Source: Elioraea sp. Yellowstone
GTDB lineage: Bacteria; Pseudomonadota; Alphaproteobacteria; Acetobacterales; Acetobacteraceae
Reading direction: 5' to 3'
Length of the DNA stretch: 33,003 nt
Assembly: GCF_006704265.1 (NCBI RefSeq)
Contig: NZ_VIKA01000025.1
Coordinates: 1 to 33,003 of the forward strand
Shown one piece after another: positions 19,341 to 28,913 of the stretch. Position 1 is the first letter of the stretch. Each line of letters starts with the position of its first letter. The translations under genes and the position numbers were made by a program. The notes under the pieces were generated by a model. The model searched no databases. It worked only from the letters and a program-made list of their open reading frames with translations, and was not told the DNA's origin.

Positions 19341-19856
19341 CTACCGCCCCGCCGTCTGCACCGACTGCGCGCGCAGCTCGCGCGCCCGCGCCAGCACGCG
19401 GTCCTCGAGCGCGGTCGCGGTGTCGGGGGTGACCGGCACGTCCACCCACTGGCCGCGCGTGTTCACCTGGCGGAACACCGAGATGCGCACGCCGTCGGCG
19501 CGGAGCTGGCGGCCGAGGATGTAGGCGGTGACCTTGAAGCGTTCGGCCGGCGTCTCGGGCGGGGAATACCAGTCGGTGATGATCACGCCGCCGAAGGGAT
19601 CGGCCGAGGCGAGCGGCATGAAGGAGAGCGTGTCCAGCGTGCCGCGCCAGAGATAGGCGTTCACGCCGAGCGCGCCGCCGGCATCGTCGCGGCCCGACCG
19701 GTCGGTGCCGAAGATGATCAGGCCGCGATCGCCGAACAGGCGGCCCTGCTCGATGCCGCGCCGGGGATCGTTGTACTCGCTCTCCTCCACATAGCGGCCC
19801 TGGCCGCAGGCGGCGAGGGCGAGGGCGGCGGAGAGGATCAGGGTCGAATGTCGCAT
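19341..19856 (-). CDS. DUF3576 lipoprotein
   Basis: A 171-residue protein with a lipoprotein signal peptide: MRHSTLILSAALALAAC puts the acylated cysteine at 17. The mature part matches the DUF3576 family of alphaproteobacteria, with GVNAYLWRGTLDTLSFMPLA, DPFGGVIITDWYSPPE, and RFKVTAYILGRQLRADGVR. Function unknown; it is probably anchored in the outer membrane. The open frame could extend to 19985, but that part has no similarity and overlaps the porin terminator. The 100 bases between it and the convergent M20 gene hold GC-rich inverted sequence (CTCCCC near 19242, CGGGGAG near 19271) without a T-tract. Confidence 0.9.
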   Translation of the reverse strand: MRHSTLILSAALALAACGQGRYVEESEYNDPRRGIEQGRLFGDRGLIIFGTDRSGRDDAGGALGVNAYLWRGTLDTLSFMPLASADPFGGVIITDWYSPPETPAERFKVTAYILGRQLRADGVRISVFRQVNTRGQWVDVPVTPDTATALEDRVLARARELRAQSVQTAGR

Positions 19857-19951
19857 GGCGGCCACCGAGGTCAGCGCTCCGGGGGCACGGATGGACCCGG
19901 GCGCGGCGCGCGTCAACCGGGATCGCCCGCCGGACAGAAGAAACCGGACGG

Positions 19952-19980
19952 AAAAAGGGGGGCGGGTTGCCCCGCCCCCC
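19952..19980 (-). terminator. Intrinsic terminator of the porin gene
   Basis: On the minus strand GGGGGGCGGG and CCCGCCCCCC pair perfectly (10 bp) around a four-base loop and are followed by TTTTT. It lies 28 bases beyond the porin stop. A smaller hairpin (GACGGCC/GGCCGTC, 19985-20000) sits between them. Confidence 0.88.
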
Positions 19981-20007
19981 GTCACGACGGCCGAGGCCGT
20001 CAGGCAT

Positions 20008-21333
20008 TCACCAGACGATGCTGACGCCCAGCAGGCCGACCTGGGCCTTGAAGCTGTCCTGCGTGCCGGTCTCGAAGCTGTTGAAGTCGCGGCCGCTCTC
20101 GCTGACCTTGGACCACAGATACTCGGCGAAGAGCGCGAGGCCCGGCGCGAGCGCGTAGGAGGCGCCGAGGCCGAAGCCGCGGTCGCGCTGGTTGGCGGCG
20201 ATGCCCTGGTTGCCCTCGCTGCGCAGCTCGTGATAGGCCGCGCCGAGGGTGATCGCGCCGATGGTGTAGCGGGCGCCGAGCTGCCAGCCGAACATGCCGT
20301 TCTCGCCGCCGCCGCCCACCTTGCGCAGCGCCGTGAAGCCGCGGTTGGCGCTGCCGCCGTAGATGTTGCCGCCGACGGTCAGGCCCGCGAAGCTGATCTC
20401 CGCGCCGCCGATGCCGACCAGCGGGTTCTTGAAGTCGGCATTGGCCGGGTCGGCGTCATCCACCGTGCCGGCGGTGCGGATGCCGCCCGACACCGCCACG
20501 CCGACCGGGCCGAAGGTGCCGCGGTAGCGCAGCATGGCGTCGATGATGTTGCGCAGGCGGCCGGGGGTAGCGTTGGTACCAATGCCACCACCACTGTCAG
20601 AGGCGCGGTCGCACCCGCCGAACGAGCCGTTGGTCGTGCCGCAGATGCCGTTCAGGTTGCCCTGGTTGGCGCCGTAGCTGATGCCGGCGTCGAAGCCGAA
20701 GAACTGCGGCGTGTAGTAGCCGATCGCGGTGAAGCTGTTCACCACGGACGACGAGAACCAGAAGCTCGACGCCACCGCGCCGCCCTGGCCGGTGTAGACC
20801 ACGTTCGCGTCACCGTCGAGCAGGCCCGAGGCGATCGAGCCCATGATGTGGCCGACATGCATCTGCTCGACCGCCGCGACCGTGCCCGTGCCGAAGCGGA
20901 GCTGGCCGAGGGTGGGCGTGCCGATGTAGCCGACAGTGCGGCGGAAGAACAGCGTGCCGCGGCCGTCGCCGATGTCGCCGTCGCCCGGCATGCGGATCTC
21001 CAGGCGCGCGCCGTAGCGCAGCCCGTTCGCCGCCACGCCGTCGGCGCCCACCCAGATGCGGCCGTAGGTGAACAGGTCGAAGTTCGACAGCTTGCCGCCC
21101 GTACCCGCCGGGATGGGGCCAGCGCCATCGGTGTCCACACCGAACGGCTTGCTGTCGCCGTCCTGGCTGACCAGGGCGCCGTAGAAGCGGAAGCGGCCCT
21201 GCACGTAGCCCGTCAGCCCCGGCTGCGGCGTCTGCCCCGAGACCTCGGCGGCCGACTGCGCGCGCGCAGGCGTCGCACCATCCGCCACCAGCGCGGCGAA
21301 GCCTGCCGCCGTGGCGAGGAGGATCTTGCGCAT
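20008..21333 (-). CDS. Outer-membrane porin (Gram-negative porin family)
   Basis: A 441-residue protein with a signal peptide (MRKILLATAAGFAALVADG...ARA, cleavage likely near 25-26). It shows alternating beta-strand patterns throughout: GYVQGRFRFYGALV, FTYGRIWVGADG, GLRYGARLEIRM, RRTVGYIGTPTLGQLRFG. The C-terminus ends in an aromatic strand (VGLLGVSIVW), as outer-membrane barrels do, with W in place of the commoner F. The RTVGYIGTPTLGQLRFG segment resembles the loop-3 region of general porins. A Gly-rich, Cys-containing insert (GICGTTNGSFGGCDRAS) probably forms a surface loop. ATG at 21333 follows AGGAGAGGG. Confidence 0.9.
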   Translation of the reverse strand: MRKILLATAAGFAALVADGATPARAQSAAEVSGQTPQPGLTGYVQGRFRFYGALVSQDGDSKPFGVDTDGAGPIPAGTGGKLSNFDLFTYGRIWVGADGVAANGLRYGARLEIRMPGDGDIGDGRGTLFFRRTVGYIGTPTLGQLRFGTGTVAAVEQMHVGHIMGSIASGLLDGDANVVYTGQGGAVASSFWFSSSVVNSFTAIGYYTPQFFGFDAGISYGANQGNLNGICGTTNGSFGGCDRASDSGGGIGTNATPGRLRNIIDAMLRYRGTFGPVGVAVSGGIRTAGTVDDADPANADFKNPLVGIGGAEISFAGLTVGGNIYGGSANRGFTALRKVGGGGENGMFGWQLGARYTIGAITLGAAYHELRSEGNQGIAANQRDRGFGLGASYALAPGLALFAEYLWSKVSESGRDFNSFETGTQDSFKAQVGLLGVSIVW

Positions 21334-21456
21334 CCTGTATCCCTCTCCTGAGTTTCACACACGCCGGCCGACCCGGCGCCGTTCCTGGCCCCCTCCCCGA
21401 TCGCGGCACCGGCGCCCGCGCGCCGGGCCCGAGCCGGATCACCGAGCCTGGGCCAG

Positions 21457-21486
21457 ACTATGGTCAAGCCCGCGCGAGCGTGTCCA
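21457..21486 (-). promoter_or_regulatory. Possible porin promoter
   Basis: On the minus strand TGGACA (21481-21486), 18 bases, CATAGT (21457-21462). It would leave a leader of about 115 bases before the porin ATG. An overlapping TTGACC at 21462-21467 is an alternative -35 but has no good -10 partner. Confidence 0.35.
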
Positions 21487-21513
21487 CGGGGTGCGCGCGG
21501 CCGATCGTGCGTT

Positions 21514-22212
21514 TCAGGGCACACCGTGGCACGGCTGCAACAGGGGGACGGAACCCTCCCCGAACGCCGCGCCGAAGGTGGCCATCAGCGCCGCGTCAAC
21601 CTCCGCCATCGCGGCGGTGATGCCCAGGCGCGCGAGGCTGGTCACGCCGTGGTCGCGCACGCCGCAGGGCACGATGCCGTCGAAATGCGCGAGCTCAGGC
21701 TCCACGTTCAGCGCGAAGCCGTGCCAGGTGATCCAGCGCGTCACGCGCACGCCGATCGCGGCGATCTTCGCCTCCGTGCCCGCGCGCCGGTCCGCCACCC
21801 AGAGGCCGATCCGGTCGGCCCGCGTCTCGGCCCGCACGCCGAGCCGAGCGAGCGCCGCGATCAGCCACGCCTCGAGCCCGTGCACGTAGGCGCGCACATC
21901 GGGCCCGCGCCGGCGCAGGTCGAGCATCACGTAGCCCACCCGCTGGCCGGGGCCGTGATAGGTCCACTGCCCGCCGCGCCCGGCGCGGTAGGTGGGCAGG
22001 CCCGCGGGGTTGAACAGGTCCTCGTCGCGCGCGCTGGTGCCCGCCGTGTAGAGCGGCGGGTGCTCGACCAGCCAGACGCATTCGGGCGCCGTGCCGGCCC
22101 GGATCGCGGCGACGCGGGCCTCCATCGCCGCGACCGCCTCGGGGTAGGGCGTCAGACCCTCGGCGATGCGCCATTCCACCGCGCCGGACAGCGTTGCGGG
22201 TGCGAGGTCCAT
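21514..22212 (-). CDS. lipB: Lipoyl(octanoyl) transferase LipB
   Basis: A 232-residue protein. Family motifs in order: [34 protein letters not shown] with H86, the acyl-chain site lysine K149 in [11 protein letters not shown], and catalytic C183 in DGIVPCGV. It moves the octanoyl group from acyl carrier protein to lipoyl domains of 2-oxoacid dehydrogenases, the first step of lipoate synthesis. The ATG at 22212 lies within the divergent tRNA-Leu promoter and has no ribosome-binding site. A GTG at 22179 (VEWRIAEGL, where similarity begins) is a credible alternative start. Confidence 0.95.
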   Translation of the reverse strand: MDLAPATLSGAVEWRIAEGLTPYPEAVAAMEARVAAIRAGTAPECVWLVEHPPLYTAGTSARDEDLFNPAGLPTYRAGRGGQWTYHGPGQRVGYVMLDLRRRGPDVRAYVHGLEAWLIAALARLGVRAETRADRIGLWVADRRAGTEAKIAAIGVRVTRWITWHGFALNVEPELAHFDGIVPCGVRDHGVTSLARLGITAAMAEVDAALMATFGAAFGEGSVPLLQPCHGVP

Positions 22213-22222
22213 CCGCTATACC
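22194..22222 (+). promoter_or_regulatory. tRNA-Leu promoter
   Basis: TTGCGG (22194-22199), 17 bases, TATACC (22217-22222). Transcription would start near 22229, 13 bases before the mature tRNA. The element overlaps the lipB start codon on the other strand. Confidence 0.6.
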
Positions 22223-22241
22223 CCCGCCCTCGGCTGGCGGC

Positions 22242-22328
22242 GCGGTCGTGGCGGAACTGGTAGACGCGCAAGCTTGAGGTGCTTGTGGGGGAAACCCCGT
22301 GGAAGTTCGAGTCTTCTCGACCGCACCA
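22242..22328 (+). tRNA. tRNA-Leu, anticodon GAG
   Basis: An 87-base class II tRNA with CCA encoded. The acceptor stem pairs GCGGTCG (22242-22248) with CGACCGC (22318-22324), followed by A and CCA. The D arm contains AACTGGTAGA. The anticodon stem CAAGC/GCTTG encloses loop TTGAGGT, giving anticodon GAG at 22276-22278, which reads CUC and CUU leucine codons. A long variable arm (GGGG-GAAA-CCCC) marks it as class II, and the T arm is GGAAG-TTCGAGT-CTTCT. Folded by eye. Confidence 0.96.
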
Positions 22329-22387
22329 GCCGGCGTGCCATGGCCCGCATGTAGCGGGGCGGGGCGGATGCGAAAAGGGCGGAAGCG

Positions 22388-22413
22388 AAAAGGGCGGGGG
22401 GTGATCCCCGCCC
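22388..22413 (-). terminator. Intrinsic terminator of the PEP-CTERM gene
   Basis: On the minus strand GGGCGGGG and CCCCGCCC form an 8-bp stem with a six-base loop and are followed by TTTT. It lies 25 bases past the PEP-CTERM gene stop and may also stop plus-strand transcripts leaving tRNA-Leu. A GCGAAAAGGGCGG direct repeat adjoins it. Confidence 0.75.
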
Positions 22414-22438
22414 TTCGCGTCCTGCGGGGCGGTCGCCG

Positions 22439-23305
22439 TCAGGCGCGGCGGCGGAGGGCGGCGAGCGCGACGAGCCCCAGGCCGAGGAGGGCGAGCGAGG
22501 CCGGTTCGGGAACGGCCGTGCCCTCGACCTCGAAGTTGAAGCTCGAGGTCTGGTCGGCGATGGTCCAGGTCGCGCTGTCCACCGCGCCGTCGAACGTGCC
22601 ACTCCAGCCCGACCCGACGCCGAGCGAGAAGCCCAGGATCACGGCATCCGGGAAGTAGGCCTGCCACTCGGCCAGGGTGGCGTCGTAGGCATAGGGCGTG
22701 GCGTTGATGTTGGCGGCGAAGCCGATGCCCAGGCCGAAATTCCACAGATAGGTCGAGGAGGCGATCGTCTCGGCCACCCAGGTGTCGTCGATCACGCCGC
22801 CGCCGTTGTAGGCGCGCTCGAACACCAGACCGCCGCGATCGCCGAGCGTCGCGAGGTCGCCGTCGGCGTCCAGCAGCACGCGCATCACCGGGTGCAGACC
22901 CGCCCCCGTGGTGCTGCCGCCGTCGCGGTACCACTCATAGCCGAAGGTCGAGAGCGCCGAGAACGCGCCGAGCGATCCGGCCGCGGAGTAGTTGCCCGCG
23001 AGGTTCACCCCGTTCGCCAGGAACTCGATGTCGGCCTTGGCGGCACCGGAGGGACTGGCAAAGGATGCCGACCCGGTGCCGTTGCGCGGATGGTCGGTGC
23101 TGATCCCGACCGTGCCGCCGTTGCGGACGTTGTTGTAGTACCAGCCGGTCGCGCCGACCGCCTGGCCCTGGTTCGATGGGCCGGCATTGGTGAACGAATC
23201 GCCCGGCGCGGGATCGTTGGCCGGCACGATCGTCGCGGCCTGGGCCGCGCCGAGGGTCAGGCCGGCCGCCGCCAGAGCCGCCAGGGCCACGCGGTGATGC
23301 ATCAT
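22439..23305 (-). CDS. PEP-CTERM sorting-domain protein (exported, exosortase substrate)
   Basis: A 288-residue exported protein. The N-terminal signal peptide (HHRVALAALAAAGLTLGAAQA) and the C-terminal sorting tail make the call: VPEPASLALL at 265-274, a hydrophobic segment LGLGLVALAA and terminal RRR, the classic PEP-CTERM layout. Exosortase cleaves this tail and the protein reaches the cell surface or exopolysaccharide matrix. The middle (about 25-262) is rich in Gly, Ser, Thr and Asn with beta-strand character, and I do not recognise a domain. No exosortase or EPS gene is in the window. ATG at 23305 (followed by a second ATG) has GGGAG seven bases upstream. Confidence 0.93.
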   Translation of the reverse strand: MMHHRVALAALAAAGLTLGAAQAATIVPANDPAPGDSFTNAGPSNQGQAVGATGWYYNNVRNGGTVGISTDHPRNGTGSASFASPSGAAKADIEFLANGVNLAGNYSAAGSLGAFSALSTFGYEWYRDGGSTTGAGLHPVMRVLLDADGDLATLGDRGGLVFERAYNGGGVIDDTWVAETIASSTYLWNFGLGIGFAANINATPYAYDATLAEWQAYFPDAVILGFSLGVGSGWSGTFDGAVDSATWTIADQTSSFNFEVEGTAVPEPASLALLGLGLVALAALRRRA

Positions 23306-23372
23306 TGCGATCTCCCTTCTCTTTGCTGCGCGCGCGACACGACCGGCGCCGACGCAACGCGGGCGCCCGCCA

Positions 23373-23388
23373 TGCAAACCGCACGCCG
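23373..23388 (-). promoter_or_regulatory. Sigma-54-type promoter of the PEP-CTERM gene (candidate)
   Basis: On the minus strand CGGCGT-GCGGT-TTGC has the invariant GG (23386-23387) and GC (23374-23375) separated by exactly 10 bases, fitting TGGCAC-N5-TTGC. It would start transcription near 23362, 57 bases before the ATG. Sigma-54 with the PrsK/PrsR system is known to control PEP-CTERM genes in other proteobacteria. Confidence 0.45.
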
Positions 23389-23451
23389 ACGCACGCAGTG
23401 GCCTGATCAGCCTGACGATTTCATTGCCCAACTGCAATCCGCCGCGCCGCC

Positions 23452-23468
23452 TGTAAAGTTTCCCGACA
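23452..23468. promoter_or_regulatory. Possible activator-binding site upstream of the PEP-CTERM promoter
   Basis: TGTAAAGTTTCCCGACA, AT-rich against very GC-rich surroundings and with TGT/ACA ends, lies about 90-105 bases upstream of the inferred start. That is the usual distance for a sigma-54 enhancer-binding protein. A smaller inverted repeat ATTGC-N6-GCAAT lies between (23423-23438). Confidence 0.35.
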
Positions 23469-23578
23469 CGCCCGCCCGCCGCGCGGCGGGCCCCCATCCG
23501 CCCCCGGGGGGTCGCCTTGGCGGGCGCGCCGCGCTATCCGCTCGATCCAGCGTCCACCCCTGCCGAGGGCTCCGCCGC

Positions 23579-25858
<2,280 letters not shown>

Positions 25859-25860
25859 GG

Positions 25861-25899
25861 GGCGGCCGCGCGTGCGGCGTCGCGGACGGCCGCGCCTTT
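25861..25899 (+). terminator. Possible terminator of the malic enzyme gene
   Basis: Two bases after the maeB stop, GGC-GGCCG-CGCG pairs with CGCG-CGGCC-GCC (with GA and GC bulges) and is followed by TTT. The stem is strong but the T-tract is short. Confidence 0.5.
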
Positions 25900-25934
25900 C
25901 CAGCCGGCCCCGCGCAGCCTATCTGAGAGGCCGG

Positions 25935-26654
25935 ATGACCGGGGACCGACGCCTCACCGACAGGCCGACCAGCGCCGCCGTCGCGGCGTTCCTCAAGCGC
26001 GTCGAGACCATGCCCGCCGTGCGCGCGGGGGCGGGCAGGCGCGGCCGCCTGCTCTTCACCATCGACGCCACCGCCTCGCGCCAGCCGACCTGGGACCGCG
26101 CCTGCACGCTGACGGGCCACATGTTCGAGGCCACGCGCGCGCTCGGCGGGCTGTCCATGAGCCTCGCCTACTACCGCGGCTACGGCGAGTTCATGGCCAC
26201 ACCCTGGCTCTCCGACGTGGACGAGATCACGCGGCGGATGACCACCGTGACCTGCCTCGGCGGCCAGACCCAGATCCAGAAGGTGCTCGAGCACGCGATC
26301 GCCGAGACCCGCCGCGAGCGCGTCAATGCGCTCGTCTTCATCGGCGACGCGATGGAGGAGAACCCCGACATCCTCGCCCACCGCGCGGGCGAGCTCGGCA
26401 TGCTGAACTGCCCCGGCTTCTTCTTCCAGGAGGGCCGCGATCCGCTGGTCGAGCGCTGCTTCCGCGAGCTGGCCCGCCTCTCGGGCGGCGCCTACGCGCC
26501 CTTCGACCTCTCCTCGGCCGATACGCTGCGCGACCTGCTCGCCGCCGTCGCGGTCTACGCCGCCGGCGGGCGCGAGGCGCTCTCCCGCCTGCCGCCGTCG
26601 CGCAGCGGCGCCGCGGCACTGCTGACGCACCAGCTCGCCGGCCGGCGCGGATGA
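25935..26654 (+). CDS. VWA-domain protein coupled to a J-domain protein
   Basis: A 239-residue soluble protein. Residues about 35-220 look like a von Willebrand A fold: the MIDAS metal motif appears as [10 protein letters not shown] (D44, T46, S48), and a later strand reads [14 protein letters not shown] cysteine pair is absent, and there is no signal peptide or membrane segment, so it is cytoplasmic. VWA proteins often work in complexes with chaperones or AAA ATPases. The ATG at 25935 follows GAGAGG and is preferred over an upstream ATG at 25872, which falls in the maeB terminator. It overlaps the J-domain gene by four bases, strongly suggesting joint function. Specific role unknown. Confidence 0.8.
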   Translation: MTGDRRLTDRPTSAAVAAFLKRVETMPAVRAGAGRRGRLLFTIDATASRQPTWDRACTLTGHMFEATRALGGLSMSLAYYRGYGEFMATPWLSDVDEITRRMTTVTCLGGQTQIQKVLEHAIAETRRERVNALVFIGDAMEENPDILAHRAGELGMLNCPGFFFQEGRDPLVERCFRELARLSGGAYAPFDLSSADTLRDLLAAVAVYAAGGREALSRLPPSRSGAAALLTHQLAGRRG

Positions 26655-27382
26655 CCTGGTTCCTCGTCGGGGTCGCGGCAGTCGCGCTGCTGCTCTGGTC
26701 GGCGCATGCCTTCGCCAATGCCCGTCCCGAGACGATCAAGACGGTCCTGAAGTGGCTCGCGCTCCTGTCCGGCGGCGCGCTCGCCCTGTTCCTGCTGTTC
26801 ACCGGCAAGGGCGGGCAGGCCCTCATGCTCGCGATCGTGCTCGGCCCGCTGGTGATGCGCTGGCTGAACCAGTGGAAGGCGCGCCGCACCTTCGGCGCCG
26901 GGCCGGGCCGCGAGGCGCGCATCAGCGAGGTCGAGACCGCGACCTTGCGCATGCGCCTCGATCTCGACAGCGGCACGATGTCCGGCACCGTGCTGCGCGG
27001 CGCGTTCCGCGGCCGCGAGCTCGCCGAACTCGCACTCCCGGACCTGATCGCGCTCTGGCTCGACTGCCGCGCCACCGACGGCGAGAGCGTGCCCCTGCTC
27101 GAGGCCTGGCTCGATCGCGCCTTCGGCGAGGCCTGGCGGGATGCCGCCGAGGACGCCGCCGGCGAGGCGCGCGGCTCCTCGCGCGCAGACCACGGCCGCG
27201 CCTCCGGCGCGATGACGCGCGAGGAGGCCTACGCGATCCTCGGGCTCAGGCCCGGCGCCTCCGACGAGGAGATCCGCGAGGCGCACCGCCGCCTGATGCG
27301 CAGCGCGCATCCCGACCGCGGCGGATCGGACTGGCTCGCCGCGCGCATCAACCAGGCGCGCGACCTGCTCCTGGGAGACTGA
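26651..27382 (+). CDS. Membrane-anchored J-domain protein (Tim14/DnaJC19-like C-terminus)
   Basis: A 243-residue protein. Two or three N-terminal hydrophobic segments (about 3-22, 32-51 and 55-70) anchor it in the inner membrane. A polar linker (about 75-185) follows, then a short C-terminal J domain at 188-243 with the essential HPD at 220-222 ([25 protein letters not shown]). The terminal GGS-x2-A-x2-IN-x-A block matches the Tim14/Pam18-type J domain found in mitochondrial import motors and in some alphaproteobacteria. It should stimulate DnaK at the membrane. It overlaps the VWA gene by four bases, and the next gene starts five bases later. Confidence 0.87.
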   Translation: MTWFLVGVAAVALLLWSAHAFANARPETIKTVLKWLALLSGGALALFLLFTGKGGQALMLAIVLGPLVMRWLNQWKARRTFGAGPGREARISEVETATLRMRLDLDSGTMSGTVLRGAFRGRELAELALPDLIALWLDCRATDGESVPLLEAWLDRAFGEAWRDAAEDAAGEARGSSRADHGRASGAMTREEAYAILGLRPGASDEEIREAHRRLMRSAHPDRGGSDWLAARINQARDLLLGD

Positions 27383-27386
27383 CGCG

Positions 27387-28262
27387 ATGACCGACTTCGC
27401 CGCCCGCCGCGCCGCGCTCGCCGCGCGCCTGCGCGCCCGGGAATTCACCGTGGTGCCCGGCATCTTCGACATGATCTCGGCGAAGATCGCCGATCGCGCC
27501 GGCTTCCCCGCGCTCTACATGACGGGCTACGGCACGGTCGCCTCGCTGCTCGGCCTGCCCGATGCCGGCCTCGCCACCTATACCGAAATGGTGGAGCGGG
27601 CGGGACGCTTCGCCCACGGCATCGCCGCGCCCCTGATCGCGGATGCCGATACGGGCTATGGCGGGCTGCTCAACATCCGCCACACCGTGCGCGGCTACGA
27701 GGCCGCGGGCGTGGCCGCGATCCAGCTCGAGGACCAGGAGTTCCCGAAGAAATGCGGCCACACGCCGGGCAAGCGCGTGGTGCCGCTGAAGGAGGCGGTG
27801 CGGCGGATCGAGGTCGCCGTGGACAGCCGCAGCTCGGCCGACCTGCTGATCGTCGCGCGCACCGACGCGCGCGCCCCGCTCGGCCTTGACGAGGCGCTGC
27901 GCCGCGCCGAGGCCTTCGATCGCGCCGGCGCCGACGTGATCTTCGTCGAGGCGCCGGAGAGCGAGGCCGAGATCGAGGCCGTGCTGCGGGTGACCTCGAA
28001 GCCGGTGCTGCTGAACCTGGTCGAGGGCGGAACGACTCCCGTGCTCGCGCCGGAACGGCTGCGCGCGCTCGGCGTGACCGTCGCGCTCCATCCGACCGCC
28101 GGGTTCCTGGCCGCCGCCGAGGCCATGCGGCGGGGCTACGCCGCGCTCAGGGAGCGCGGAACGACGCTGCACTCGCCGGTGCCGCTGCATGACTTCCGCG
28201 CCTTCTCGGAGATGATGGGATTCCCCGAGGTCTGGGCGTTCGACGCGCGCTGGGCCGAGTAA
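27387..28262 (+). CDS. Isocitrate lyase/PEP mutase-family enzyme (oxaloacetate decarboxylase or carboxyvinyl-carboxyphosphonate mutase-like)
   Basis: A 291-residue TIM-barrel protein of the isocitrate lyase/PEP mutase superfamily. The metal-binding D86-A-D88 lies in LIADADTGYGG, and E115/D116 in IQLEDQ. The lyase-type catalytic segment KKCGHTPGKR carries C123. The presence of KKCGH favours a C-C lyase (2-methylisocitrate lyase-like) or oxaloacetate decarboxylase over a PEP mutase. No prp or glyoxylate genes are nearby, so the reaction is uncertain. It starts five bases after the J-domain gene, so it may be cotranscribed. Confidence 0.87.
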   Translation: MTDFAARRAALAARLRAREFTVVPGIFDMISAKIADRAGFPALYMTGYGTVASLLGLPDAGLATYTEMVERAGRFAHGIAAPLIADADTGYGGLLNIRHTVRGYEAAGVAAIQLEDQEFPKKCGHTPGKRVVPLKEAVRRIEVAVDSRSSADLLIVARTDARAPLGLDEALRRAEAFDRAGADVIFVEAPESEAEIEAVLRVTSKPVLLNLVEGGTTPVLAPERLRALGVTVALHPTAGFLAAAEAMRRGYAALRERGTTLHSPVPLHDFRAFSEMMGFPEVWAFDARWAE

Positions 28263-28325
28263 GGCCCTGCGCGCGGGAAGCCGGGGGGATGCGGCGACGA
28301 TGCGCGCCGCAGGACCCGCACCCGA

Positions 28326-28757
28326 TCAGCCGGCGCCGTGCACGAAGGCGCGCAGCCCCTCCGCCTCCTGCTCGACGTCCTCGATCCGCTTCTTCACCAC
28401 GTCGCCGATCGAGACCAGGCCGACCAGCCGCCCCTTGTCCTTCACCGGCAGGTGACGGATGCGCCGCTCGGTCATCAGCGCCAGCACCCTGTCCACCGTG
28501 TCCGCCGGCTGGCCGAACACCACCTCGCGCGTCATCGCCCCGGCCACCGGCATGGCGAGCGCGGCCACGCCGTGGCCAGCGATCGCGCGCACGATGTCAC
28601 GCTCGGACAGGATGCCCGCGACGTCCTCGCCGTCCATCACCAGCACCGAACCGATGCGGCGTTCGGCCATCAGCTTCGCCGCCGCCTCCAGCGTCTGGTC
28701 GGGGCGGATGGCCACTACCTCGGGACCCTTGCTGTTCAGGATCGCGGCAACGGTCAT
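28326..28757 (-). CDS. Tandem CBS-domain protein
   Basis: A 143-residue cytoplasmic protein made only of two CBS domains (about 8-60 and 75-130), shown by LEAAAKLMAERRIGSVLVMDG and GILSERDIVRAIAGHG, then VDRVLALMTERRIRHLPVKDKG and GLVSIGDVVKKRIE. Such stand-alone Bateman modules bind adenosyl ligands and act as energy or redox sensors; the partner is not identifiable. A good GGAGGAG lies before the ATG. Convergent with the isocitrate lyase family gene; the 63-base gap holds no clear terminator. Confidence 0.92.
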   Translation of the reverse strand: MTVAAILNSKGPEVVAIRPDQTLEAAAKLMAERRIGSVLVMDGEDVAGILSERDIVRAIAGHGVAALAMPVAGAMTREVVFGQPADTVDRVLALMTERRIRHLPVKDKGRLVGLVSIGDVVKKRIEDVEQEAEGLRAFVHGAG

Positions 28758-28913
28758 GGGGTCTCCTCCGATCCGACGGGGAGGGCGCCCGGTCCCTCCC
28801 GGACGGGAGCGAGTCTTCCACTTTCACAACCGGCGGCGCAACCGTCGGGCAGGGCAGGGCAAGGCCGATCGGCCCCCGGCCCGCCTCGAGGGCCGGTTCC
28901 GGCCGGTCGGACC

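Noticed and set aside
23471-23520. GC-rich inverted sequence between the PEP-CTERM and malic enzyme genes as a terminator
   Set aside because: Both flanking genes point away from it and there is no T-tract; a chance feature of high-GC DNA is more likely.
28262-28325. Possible terminator between the isocitrate lyase family gene and the CBS gene (CCTGCG/CGCAGG)
   Set aside because: The arms are only six bases, widely spaced and lack a T-tract on either strand.
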